Shown here: piece after piece, positions 10,369-21,161 of the stretch
How the letters are laid out: every line of letters starts with the position of its first letter
Position numbering within the stretch: position 1 is the first letter of the stretch
NCBI GenBank assembly: GCA_018398765.1
Contig: JAHBMJ010000137.1
Location: forward strand, 12,501-45,000
DNA length: 32,500 bases
Reading direction: 5' to 3'
From: Chromera velia
Taxonomy: Eukaryota; Sar; Chromeraceae
The notes under the pieces: model-generated
What the model was told of the DNA's origin: nothing
The model's database searches: none
The model's input: only the letters and a program-made list of their open reading frames with translations
Translations under genes and position numbers: made by a program

Positions 10369-11145
10369 GTGGGCACTTCCCTTTCTGCTCTGTGCCTAAG
10401 TGAGGTCCGAAAGTACAAAAAATACGAGAAGAAGAAAGCAGACCCCCCTGCAGACTTCTGCTCAACACGTGGAATGGGCACATCGGACTTCCTTGTTAGA
10501 GCGTCAGTCCGCAGCGTCTTGACCTTCCTCACAGATAAGCTCTTCACGCTGGTGCACGAGAAGATCCTTTCCCCCGTCATCAAACAAGCCCGGCAAATTG
10601 TGAATGCAGTCCTGTCCTCACTCATGCAAGTCCTCGACGGTCTCTGCGGGCTCATCCCTGAGTTTGGGGGGGTTGTGTGCTCTCTTGTTTCCGTTGGGGC
10701 ATCCAATTTTGGCTCGTGGTTACTGTCCAAGCTGGCAGACAAGGAACTTGCCGATTGGATCAAGACCATTAGGATAAAAGTCGAGAAGCGTGTCCTCCCA
10801 TGGGCAGACAGAGTCACAAAGAGAGTCATGACGGCAATCCAACGCAAGGCCGCATCAATTGGTATGGGGGGTACCCCCTTTTCCCCAGAGTCTCTGACCA
10901 CCGATCTCTCCTCACCCTCCCTTCCACCCGACTACACGGACCGTGAACTTTTTGCCCCCCCCCTTCCCCTGGAATACTCAGGACGCGACCTCGGCCTCTC
11001 CCCACCCCCCCTTCCCGACTACCCTCCCGCCTTTCTAGAAACAGGCAGCACCGCCGAACCCGGCAGTCCCGACCTCGACCTTTCTTCCGACGCTGACTCT
11101 GCTGACCCTGCAGGCTGCTGGGAGCAGGAGGAGATGCCAGCCTGA
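10369..11145 (+). CDS. Second open frame of the secreted-protein locus (continuation, neighbour or broken copy)
   Basis: This frame has no ATG until 10474 (MGTSDFLVRASV), yet is open upstream to 10297, overlapping the end of the previous frame in +1. It encodes amphipathic helices (FLTDKLFTLVHEKILSPVIK), a moderately hydrophobic Gly/Ser-rich segment (GGVVCSLVSVGASNFGSWLL), and then a Pro-rich tail. The tail holds an imperfect repeat: PPDYTDREL, PLEYSGRDL, PPLPDYPP. The tail repeat and even codon use suggest real coding sequence rather than a chance frame. It is most likely the C-terminal half of the preceding protein, separated by a one-base indel, sequencing error or programmed +1 shift. A separate gene starting at 10474 is the alternative. 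Function unknown. Confidence 0.45.
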   Translation: MGTSLSALCLSEVRKYKKYEKKKADPPADFCSTRGMGTSDFLVRASVRSVLTFLTDKLFTLVHEKILSPVIKQARQIVNAVLSSLMQVLDGLCGLIPEFGGVVCSLVSVGASNFGSWLLSKLADKELADWIKTIRIKVEKRVLPWADRVTKRVMTAIQRKAASIGMGGTPFSPESLTTDLSSPSLPPDYTDRELFAPPLPLEYSGRDLGLSPPPLPDYPPAFLETGSTAEPGSPDLDLSSDADSADPAGCWEQEEMPA

Positions 11146-11435
11146 CAGACACAGAGTCGGGCCGAGGCAGGCTCCTCGCTCCGGTGCTTCGACTGATGAA
11201 GAACGGGTTGCAGATGTTTCTCGGTTCTCTGCTCCCAAAGCTTCAAGAGGAGTACGAAGATTGTGAGGAAAACCTCAGATGGCTGCACGATCTAGTCGAA
11301 AGCCGAGTCTGTCAGCCAACGCTTCCAGTCGCAGGAAGCATGCTCGCCTCCTCATCAGACACGCTCATCCCCGCCGTGTCTTCACCGTCCACTCTCCCTC
11401 AACCGGATCAACCAAGCACAAGCGATGTGACCTGA
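11104..11435 (+). CDS. Third open frame of the same locus, possible C-terminal exon
   Basis: Open from 11104 to a TGA at 11433-11435, overlapping the previous frame. It reads LLGAGGDASLTDTESGRGRL, then a helical stretch (LMKNGLQMFLGSLLPKLQEE) and a Ser/Pro-rich end. A TGCAG acceptor at 11111-11115 could start it, but I found no good donor of matching phase upstream. It could be a last exon, a further frame-shifted continuation, or non-coding. Confidence 0.3.
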
Positions 11436-11579
11436 TCATTCCGTACAGTGGGGAAAACCAGGCGGAAATAGAGCAAGGCACGCAAAGGTTTTGGGACGGG
11501 GAATGGAGAGGGTGTAACAGTAACAATTCGCCCTTAACGGTTGTGATAAAGCCTATGCGGAGTCGAATTTCGCAACGAG

Positions 11580-12600
11580 CGTGTGCAGACTTTGTCGCAG
11601 GAATAGCTCCGAAGCTTGCAATTAAATATCAGAAACACAATATCATCCTCGATGTCATCATCATCATACGCCATCGCCATCGGCCCACTGGCATGATAGG
11701 CGTCTAGCGTTAGGCACGTCACAACATGTTTTAAAATGAAAGAAGCTCTCAGTAACAGGAACAAAAATAGGCTTGCATTTTTTTGCAGCTAGTTTTGTAA
11801 CAGCACAAACATGCATTTTGCATCATAAAATTTTTATCAACTTCTATCATAATAATGTATAGTGACTATGTTTGATCTAGTGTTTGAATCGACAGTTTGA
11901 TTTGATTTGATTCACTTTGGAATTATAACATAACTTAAACTTAGCTAGAAACCTAGGCTTAAACTGGAGTTTGGACTTAATTTGAATGTTGACTTAATTA
12001 TGAAAAAAAAAAAATGCTGAGTTATTACTCTTTAGATCTAGGCTTAAAGACGATTGAATTACCTAGTGAAACACCTTTCAAATATAAGTTAACATTAAAT
12101 TATAATTTTAAATATGGAATCTAAAAAAAAAGACTTTAAACCGACTTTTAACTTGAACCTGAAATATGAAAGCCTACAAATTGGGTCTGAATTAATTAAA
12201 AGCTTAATTTATAAATCATTGCTAGAATCATTGGTGCATCAATTGATCAATGCCTTAGTCGATGCCAAACCCTGGATAGAGTTATACTAGTAACTCCCAG
12301 ACAGCGCAGTTATAACTCGGATTAACTCCCGGGTGGCGCCCTATAGAAGATATAAAACACACAACATTAAAAACATATAGAATCTATAAAGTTGTGCCTA
12401 TAAAGTTATGCCTCTAGGTATTAGTGCAACCCTAGGTGCAACCTGCCAGTATGAAATAAATGATGATGATGATAAATGATTATGAATTAAATGACTTCAA
12501 AGTTGTACTAAGTTAGAAATTTATATGTACTTCGATATTATGATTAATATTACAAGACACTGCGGTATGCAATTGCAGAAGTATGCATTTTGACTCAAAA
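11580..12600. other. AT-rich intergenic block, no gene seen
   Basis: About 1 kb of AT-rich DNA with short A-runs and dispersed near-repeats such as CTAGGCTTAAA (about 11953 and 12038). A small GC-richer island at 12290-12345 holds two TAACTCCC(A/G)G copies. No open frame of note. It resembles the blocks at 8150-8800, 17640-18350 and 28490-29340. Confidence 0.7.
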
Positions 12601-14270
12601 CTCTCCACTGGCAGCAAAGCATTGAAGACAACTTTGAATCACTTTAAATTTATGAATGCAAGCAACCCCGAGCTTGATTAGCTCGAATGATCTACATTGT
12701 CTAAAAAAGGGGTGATGTATCGTACACATTTTATGTTGTGTATTTGAATTGCTCGCCCCACCACTTTGGTGATCCATTTCCTTTGCTGTTCCCGATCCTT
12801 TGTTTGCCTTTATGCCCATTTGAGTTTGCCCTTGTTCTGTCGCTTCTCTCCCATGCTTTTCCTATACCCTCCCTTTTTTGAATGCAACGGTCATGCCAGC
12901 AGATAGAAACCCACAGAAAGGTTTGTCGGGTCACACAGCGTCACACAGACAGACTCAGTCTTATGGCTTTTTTCTGTTTTCTGTTTTGTTGAGTGTGCAG
13001 CGAAGGTAAACAAAAAGAAAATTAACAGCAACAGAAAAAAAACAATTCGGAAATGGACTGTTTCACTGGCTCCAAGGCTGCACGACGGAAGATAGACAGA
13101 CAGATAAACAGACAGACAGACCGACAGACAGACAGACAGACAGACCGACAGACATGCAGACAAACAAACAGACAGACAGTCTCCCAAAGAAATCTATTCA
13201 AAAAGAAACCCTTGTCCCCCCTGTTTTTAGTTCCAGCTGCGTGCCTGAAGAGCGACGGAGAACGAAAGAGCAGGAAAGGCGAAATGCATCTTCGGATGTG
13301 GTCGGGCACGTGCGGTTGGACAAAACAACTTGCGTGCCCTATGAATGGTGAAACGCACACGCATCGTTGGGCTTATGACATTGTCAGCAAACAAATGATG
13401 CGCATGACAGTCACTTCGATAAATGTCGGAAGATTGGACTGTCTGAAGACGTCGGGTTCCCAGCAAGCACTCTCTCCCACTAGCAGGCTCTCGTGCCTGC
13501 AGACCTGCATGCACTCTGTCCAACTTGTGCCAGAGGCATTTTGCTTACTTGCGTGCCAAGCGCGTGTCTTCATGCTTGAAAGCCGCCAAAGACGGAAAGT
13601 TGAAAACGAGAAGCCTGCGTCCCTCGTTTGGGAAGAGGGGACAGTCACTTCTGTTCTCATATCCGGAGATGGTAGTACGCCTCCAGCTCAACAAACGAAG
13701 AAGAACACACCGACAGGATGCAGAAGAGCGGTTGCATGCTTTACACGACGGCCCCCTGAATCCCAACTGAGCTGTTTGGGGAACGAAAAGAGAGAAGAAA
13801 GAAAATAAAAATGTTCCCGGACTCCACGTTGAGCTCAGAACCACCTGTCATGCAGTGTTCTGTTCCGAGAAAATCCCGTGCTTGACTCCAACCCCCCCAA
13901 CCTTCTGCCAGCCAGCGAACGAGACCATGGATTGCATGGGTGTCCGCACTCAACTCGGAGACCGAGAGCGAAGACAACTTCATCTCAGCTTTCGGTCAAA
14001 GCCCGTGTCTTTGAAGATTGACTCGTGAGCTTTATGCAGAGAGATCCCTGAACGTTTCTCAACGTTCTACCAGCAGGTCGAGCAGAGGCTGCATCGAACC
14101 CCAAAAGTGCCCTGCAGTCCCGTAAGCGCCACCTTCATGATGCCAGAAGATCGACATGCAGTTAATTGTGTCGATCAAAGGTCGATGGATCGAGGCAGGA
14201 GTCTCCCCTCGAGGCAAGGCCATTGCAAGAGAGGACATGCACATGCGGCGACAAGTCTCTGGGGGGAGAG
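12600..14270. other. Region without a confident gene
   Basis: Mixed-composition DNA. A 251-codon plus-strand frame (13053-13808) is inflated by an ACAG microsatellite. Overlapping minus-strand frames (13373-13660, 13545-13844, 13741-13983) are of similar length, and none shows a recognisable domain or clear splice partners. Unrecognised exons cannot be excluded. Confidence 0.4.
13093..13181. repeat. (ACAG)n microsatellite
   Basis: Roughly 20 ACAG units with AAAC and ACCG variants. It produces the DRQTDRQT repeat in the plus frame and VCLSVCLS in the minus frame. Confidence 0.9.
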
Positions 14271-14272
14271 AC

Positions 14273-14707
14273 TTAATTGTGTTGTGATGCATCGATCCAG
14301 AGAAGCAGACAGAGCTGGCTGCGAAGTCGCACTGTCAGCTGGGCGAGTGCTTGTGCATGTGGAGGCTTGTCTGTCCTCTCACTGACAGACGGGGGCGGGG
14401 GGCGCTCAGTGGAGGGACGATCGACCTTGAGGAATGGATCAGGAGGCGGAATCCCTTCCTTCCCTGCTTTGGCCAGCGGTGTGAGGGGGACAGACGGCAT
14501 GATCCAGCTCTCTGTCTCTAGCTGTGCAGTCTTGAAGAGGAGTGTCACTGGCACACTGCATGAGGAGAGGTGCATGGGAGATCGAGCAGATCTTTCCCAG
14601 CTCTCTGATAGAGCGAACTCAGAGAGCTCTCTGTCAGGGAGGAGAGAGAGGGTCCCCTGTGTTGCTGCGCAGATGCGTGCGTGCCCCGCCAGTAGGAATT
14701 CTCGCAA
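14273..14707 (-). other. Open frame, possible exon of an unknown gene
   Basis: A 144-codon frame with no known domain. Its middle (SVPVTLLFKTAQLE ... GIPPPDPFLK) looks coding-like and is bracketed by an ATGCAG acceptor at about 14562 and an AAG-GTCGAT donor after PFLK. The phases (2 in, 0 out) do not match the only nearby minus-strand exons (16466-16284). It is therefore an orphan candidate exon. The plus strand is also open here for 192 codons, so chance is possible. Confidence 0.2.
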
Positions 14708-14859
14708 CTCTCTTCCTGAGAGGGGTTTCCCTTCCTTTTCTTCCTCCCTCTACCCTTTTCCTTTTGGCTTTCCCCCTTCAGGCAACCTGACTTCTCTTCT
14801 CTCTTCCATCTCGCTTGCTGGTCTTCTCTCAATCGACAGTCTCTTGTCTGTTTGATTGT

Positions 14860-16280
14860 TCTCAGGTGGCACCTGTCGATGTCGATCCGTGTCTTTTCTC
14901 TTCAGAGAAATAAGTATCTTGTCTCACTGGATGATGCAACGAACCCCACAAACCCTGTCTGGCCCTAGTGCACATGGACATGCATCTTGCCATGACACCT
15001 TAGGGGAGGACGGCTCCCCCCAGACAGAGCGATTCTTCTTCTTTTCTTCTTTTTTCTCTTGTGGGCCAAGTCAGAGAGAACCTCGCAGGATCGACGCACG
15101 CAAAGAGAGAACACTGCAAGACGTGCGGTGAAAGAATGACGTTGGGTAAGAGAGAGGGCCAGCTTCAAGGTGCAGGATGGATTCCTCAAAGCAGCAGGAA
15201 GACACTGACTCCATCGATCAGCACATGACTCTCAGATGCATGACACGATGAGGAAAGCTCAAGGTTCCCCCTGCGCTGATAGATCGGTCGAGGGCGAGTG
15301 ACTGAAGAATTGACGAACCATGTGGAAAGGACTGCATGAGAGGTGGTTGATGAATGGGTGAATGTCCAACCATTCATAGTGAACATACGGACAGCAGAAG
15401 TACCTTTTCAAAAGCAACGACGAACACACAGGCGGCCGTACTGCAAAAGGAGTAACCGGACGAGAGCAAGAACGGCTTTCGATTTCATCAATTCACAGAG
15501 GACACACCGGACAACTAGAAAAAAACAGAACGAACGTGGCGATGCTCGCAAATACTCAAGTGGAAGGGGACAAACAAAGCAGAATCAAGAGAAACGCGAA
15601 CACACAAAGAAGATTCCACCTGAAAAAAGAAGAAAGAAGGGGACTCGGGAAAGAGACAAGAAGTCTGCGGGCGTTGGTCTTTTTTCTTTCCCTGACTCTC
15701 CCACAGGCTGTTTGGCGTTGCGTTGTTTTTTTTTCATCCATATCATGGGAGAGAGACTGCCTTCGATTCCTTTAGCGCTTTCCGTCATATCAACTCATAG
15801 GCACACGACCGAAGAATGGATCCGGAGACAGCAAGAAGATCGATCGTCGCATAATCTCTCATGCAAACCAGCGATTGGACGGAAGAAAGCAAGTAACATG
15901 CACATGCAACGGTAGAGCTAAAAGCTAGTTTAATTCCCTTTCTGCTCCCCTTCCTTCTCCTTTCCCCCCTCCCAGTTCTTGATCCTCTACCTGCCGACTC
16001 TCAGAGTGGCAGACCCCGCCCCACCCCTTTCCTAACCCAGCTGTGTCAGTGTCCCCCCCCCCTTCCTTCATCTTCTGGCTTTTTTCTTTCTCCGATCATT
16101 CATGCACAGAAAGATTCGACATGCATGCATCAGACAAAGAAAGGTGCAAGAAAGAACAAAAGGGTAAAGAAGAGAGAGAGGACAGCAGAGAAATGCTTTT
16201 TCTTTCTTCTTTTTTTCCTTGCTCCTTTCCTTTCTTCGTTTCTCCCTTCCTTTTCTCCTTCCTTCTCCCCCTCCCCCTTC
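14860..16280. other. No supported gene; pyrimidine/purine-rich tracts
   Basis: Frames of 60-190 codons occur on both strands without domains or consistent splice partners. The segment 15940-16290 is strongly pyrimidine-rich on the plus strand. It could be intron or 3' untranslated sequence of the minus-strand gene beginning at 17031. Confidence 0.4.
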
Positions 16281-16283
16281 CTC

Positions 16284-17031
16284 TCAGATCCAGAGGAAGG
16301 ATGGAAGCACGGCCATCAGAGGAACCGCCCCCGCCCAGCGCACCCCCACACCCTCCCCTTCCTGCTCCTTCCCCTCCTCCTCTACGAGAGCCCTCTCCAA
16401 GTCGACGCCCAGGTTGAACGAGGAGTGCTTCTTCACTGGCAGCACCTCCCTCTGAGGCTCCACTGCCTGCAAGCAAGCAAAACATGCATTTCAAGTGGAA
16501 AAGGGGTCAAGTCACGTTCAGGGCGTGGTCCCCTCTGAGAGCCGATCAACTGTTTGTACCAAAGGAACATCTTACCTACATGTATACGTGCACCGAAGTA
16601 TATAGACGTGCACATACACGAGCATGCAGACGGAAATCTAGGAGGGACATGCATGCAAGGACATGGAAACCAAAAGTCAACCGTCAGTTGTCAGCAGTAG
16701 ACAAGAGTCGGAAAAGTAGGGTGGTAAGGAGCAATTCGTGCATCTGTCTGGCGCAACATTTGGCTCAACAAAAGTGACTGACCTTCTTTGCCCTGCCTGT
16801 GCGGGGCTTTCTGGCCACCTTTGCCTTCGGGACGGGGGGCTTGGGCTGGAAGGGTGTCTCTGGGGGGGGCTGAAAGGCAGCGCCACGCAGGCCACCAACA
16901 AAGAGACCCATTGCGGGGCGAGAAGCAGCCGAGCCTCCTGCGACACTGGGGGGGGAACGAGGGCGGGACGCACGAGACGAGCCTGACCGGCAAGAAGACT
17001 TGCCTGACGATACAACAGACTTGGCAGGCAT
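16284..17031 (-). CDS. Unknown basic, Pro/Ser-rich protein, two exons (about 143 aa)
   Basis: Exon 1 (17031-16783) starts MPAKSVVSSGKSS and encodes 83 residues rich in Ser, Arg, Pro and Lys (PFQPKPPVPKAKVARKP). A GTCAGT donor follows AAG. Exon 2 (16466-16284) starts after TTGCAG in the same phase (AVEPQREVLPVKKHSSFNLG) and runs to a TGA. The first exon is basic and probably disordered. Exon 2 has one acidic helix (LERALVEEEGKEQEGEG). No domain is recognised. The 3' end is uncertain: several GT sites in exon 2 (for example CCA-GTGAAG) could splice to exons further left. A short nucleic-acid-binding or structural protein is possible, but that is only a guess from composition. Confidence 0.45.
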
Positions 17032-17640
17032 TGCTTTGTCTCTCTGTTTCTCTTTGTTTCTCTCTCTCTTTCTCTCTCACTCGCTAACTCAGTCACTCAG
17101 GCGATCTGGGGATTGGAGTTTGCGCACTGAATGCAATGGAAGGATAACTCTCAATTTGAGAGAAAGAAACTTTTATATATATGCAACCCGCGATGATTCC
17201 ATGCATGCACTAGCTTCCAATTTTTTGAACCGCCGGCCGATGCCGGCCGAGCGCAGCGCGCTGATAAACAATGTCACATTGAAACTGTTTGGTTTGGATT
17301 TGTTTGGATGTTTTGTTTGTTTTTTCTTTTTGGCAGTGCAATACATGCATGCAGTCTCTGCATGTCATGGAATCTATATACAAGCCACCCTTCGAGACCT
17401 GAAAGATTGCAGGAGCGGTTAAAGCAAAGCTCCAAATGGCAACAATAAGGGCAGCGTCCGCATGCATAAGGAGCGCAAGAGAAAGAAGACCGGGGTAGTG
17501 GAAGAAAGGAGGAATGTCGTCAGCGTCAGCAGGGGGACTGGCGGCTGTACAGGCCCCCGCCGAAGAGGGCGACTGGACTCAAATGGCCTAGAAATTAATT
17601 CAACGCAGACTAGGAATTCAGACTTCATGCATGAATATAT
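17032..17640. other. 5' flank of the small minus-strand gene
   Basis: Contains a CT-rich stretch at 17040-17085, TGCATGCA at 17202 and 17346, and a GC-rich island at 17230-17262 with GCCGGCCGA and AGCGCAGCGCGC. This combination (CG island plus TGCATGCA) resembles the promoter-like regions near 2000, 9040 and 26200. Read on the minus strand it lies 170-320 bp upstream of the start at 17031. Confidence 0.45.
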
Positions 17641-18350
17641 AAACCCTACCTAAAATTTGTTCTGGACCATTAAAAAAAAAAAAGTCACCTTTCGGAAAAA
17701 AATCAAAGAAAAAAATGAAGATGATAACAATTCTAACGACATCGTCAACCATCACAGTAATAGTATCTGGCGGTTTGTATCAGAAGTGTAAAAGATAAGT
17801 ACGAATTTGACTCAGAGAGCTAGTGGAGAAACAAATATAAATTAAATGTGTTAGCAAGTTATTTGAAGTTAGTAAAAAGTGAGCTTATACAGGCCCCCGC
17901 CAAAGAATCTTCTTATAAGATTTTAAGAACCTTGTGATTGGGCTTAAGAACCTTCTTATAAAAATTTTTTTGGAAGTTAAATTTACTGTCAAAATAAATG
18001 GTACTGTAAACTTAAAAACTTTAACTTAAACCTTAATTAAGTAGGGAACAACGTTCAATTTGCAATGAACCGACCAGTAATTAAACTATACATAAACACT
18101 TTTTAAAAGCTCCGCTTCTTACAAGGCTTCCTATGGTCTTATTAATTTTAATTTATGATACAAAAAAATTATTTTAAAAAATTTACCAATGCAATGAATG
18201 AATTTGTACATTTTTAAATCAGATTTATAGTTAACGAGCAGTTTCATTAGTTTTACCTCATAGCTAGTACTTTATAGTCCAAAAGAAGTCAAAATACTCA
18301 TAATTCATCGTTAAATTCGCCAGTACATGAGAATGCATCACCCTTCTAAG
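17640..18350. other. AT-rich intergenic block, no gene seen
   Basis: AT-rich DNA with A-runs (11 A at about 17672-17682) and no open frame of note. It separates the upstream flank of one minus-strand gene from the 3' end of the next. Confidence 0.7.
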
Positions 18351-18373
18351 CTTCTAAGGCTAGTACGCTGTTT

Positions 18374-19010
18374 TCACCACGTAGGTCCTGTAAGGGGAGA
18401 CGATAGAGGGCCTGACTGAGGACTTGGATGCACCGGAGTTCCCCCCCGAACGCTTCCTCGATAGCTGCCTCCATCTGCGTGGAGTCCTGCACCTCCAGTC
18501 GCAAGCCCGGGTGCGGGCGAGTTCATTGCCTGCAACAACGCGCTCTGTCTCTGTCCAAAAGTCGGCAGCACAGAATCTCTGAACCCAACTGTGGGCCCTC
18601 CAAACTCTGCACCTCCTCCAGGAAGGGCAGCCGAAGCCTGCCACCCCCGTGTATTGTCATTCGCAGAATTGTTTGCAGCTGCGGGAAGCTTGAGGGGAGG
18701 AATGTGGGGGGCCCTGTAAGGTAGATTACTCGTCACAGAGGCCCGCCGACCTGGAATCATCCCTCCCCAAGCGCTGGACCCTCCCTGAGCTTGAGAACCT
18801 TCCCCTGCGCCCTCCACAGCTCCCCCAGCCCCCCCGCCCCCTGCTGCATGATGGTTGCTGAGATGGTCATGCGCGCTTGTTGAAGCAGCTCGAGGAGACG
18901 TCTGCAGAGGGTCCGCTGCGGTGTCGACAAGCCTTTGGAGATCTGAAGCGTCGACGTACGGAAATCCAGTGGCTGCATCGGATGTGCGTGCGTGCATGTG
19001 TGCATGTGTC

Positions 19011-19071
<61 letters not shown>

Positions 19072-21123
19072 CAAAGCGTGGGAGTGTCTCGGAAGGTGCA
19101 GTCGACAAATTGTTCATTCAGATGAAGGTTTATCTTTCAAAGGCAAGAAAGAAGACGCAGCCAGATTTGCTGGAAGGAATGAAGCCGGAATCCGCATCCG
19201 ATTTGATTCGTGCGTGCTCCTTGGGGTTGAGTTTCTCCGGCACATCAACTAGCCCAATACGAGCGTAGAGACATCAATTCCTCTCTTCTGATGTTCTGTG
19301 TTTCTCTTTCCTCAACCAATTCTCTCTCTCTTCTTCCACTTTCGACATTGGCCATCAGGCTCATCGTTCTTTCCGGTTTTCCCTCCCACACCGGCTCTTG
19401 GAGTATCTTTCGTCCTTCCTTCCTTCCTTCCTTCCTTCCTTCGTTCCTTCGTTCCTTCGTTCCTTCGTTCCTTCCTTCCTTCTTTCCTTCTTTCCTTCTT
19501 TCCTTCTTTCCTTCCTTCCTTCGTTCCTTCTTCCCTTCAGTGCTCCCTTCCTTCTACCCACTCTGTATACACTTCTGTGTCAACACACCGATCGATCGAT
19601 CAACTGACCGTCATCCATGTACTCCACGGTCCGCAGGGCAGCAAAGATCGTCACCGGAGGGGCTGCTTGACGAATTGTCTTCAGGTGCGTCGCCAGAGAG
19701 GCAGAAGAAACCTGCAGATGACACCAGACGAATTAACGAAATTCCTGAGTCTAGAGCTTGTCTGAGATTTCCTGCATGGCTTCCGTGCGAACAAACAGGA
19801 ATCCAACAGACACTTTACGCAAAAGGGGACACTCTGAAAGTGTCGGTTCCCCCTTCCCCCAGCCTTCATTCTCTCTTCCGACCTTTGTGAAGACATCCGT
19901 TGAGTCCAACTTCTCGCAGAGCGTGCGGAGCCTTCTGGCCTCTCTGACTGCCATCTCTGGATCCTCAGGCAAACCGCCAGGGGAACTGCTTGCACTATTC
20001 CGGTCTCGCGCCTCATTGCGGAGACGGACGACACGAGCAGCCAGACGGTCTGCATCCGCCTTCAGCCTTCCTCTTTCCGCACTGTCCACAAGCACGGACC
20101 ACGAAAACCCTCCTCCTCCTCCTGTGCTGCTGTCACCATCTGGCCGCTGCACGAATTTGTCTTGTAGGGCTGCAGTCAACTCGAGGACAGCCGGGGTTCC
20201 TGCAAGACAATTAAAGGCATGATGATCATGCAGGAAGGGGGGAAGATCGAAGGGAGATATTGTCTTGACATATCGACATACAAAATGACAGATCGAGAAA
20301 TCTGAATAATCAATCACAAGCTTCTTCATTGGGACAAGTAAAGAAGTGTGCAAGAACGAAAGAAAGAAAACATCGTCGGTTGCCTCTGTTGCAAAGGAAT
20401 GATTGTCGCATGGGGGGGGGAAGTGTTTGAGGAAGCAGAGAGAGAAAAGAGAGGGTGCACGGGAAGAAATGGAGGCAGTGGAAAACAGACAGCTAGGGCA
20501 GGAAGGAGGAATCCGAGAAGAGAATCAGGCGTGCAGATACTCTCTCTCTCTCTCTCTGCCTGACACACCGATTTGTCGAGAAGCAGCTCCGTCTTTTTCA
20601 GTGAAGTGGAAACTTCCTTCAAGCAGGAGCGTTCCTTTTCCATCCCCTGTCTGTGTGGTGTTGAATTTCTTCAAATCATCGTGGGACAAGAAGGGAAGAA
20701 TTGCCTTTTGAATTTGTTGAGATTCTTCCATTCTCTTCTCTCCTTGATCATCTAGAGGCAGTTGATGAAGGTCTCTCTTGCTGGCACTCTTGGAAGGTGA
20801 CGATGGCTCCGTGGCACGTTGGACCCTTCCCAAGATTTCCATGCCCTGTCCCTCTGCCGAGCTGTTTGTGAAGCCTCCACCTACAAGGGGACTTGGACTG
20901 TCCCTCATTCTTCCCGTTGTGGTCATGTCACCACTGCCGGTTTCCCTTTCCCTCTCCTCGCTTTCATGTAAACTCAAGATCTCCAGCTCGCTTCGACCTG
21001 CACGAACACACACACATACACACACACACACAGACAGAGACAGAGAGACAGAGAGGCAGAGAGACAGAGAGACAGAGAGACAAAGAGACAAAGAGACAAA
21101 GAGACAAAGAGACAAAGAGACAA

Positions 21124-21161
<38 letters not shown>

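Noticed and set aside
13053-13808. A 251-codon plus-strand open frame
   Set aside because: It starts in an ACAG microsatellite, shows no domain, and competes with similar-length minus-strand frames.
18360-18644. Alternative minus-strand frame over the scaffold gene tail
   Set aside because: It is a +1 shadow of the 18901-18374 exon without a matching acceptor.
19291-19890. A 199-codon frame rich in SFLPSFLP
   Set aside because: It is a translation of the CCTT repeat in an intron of the minus-strand gene.
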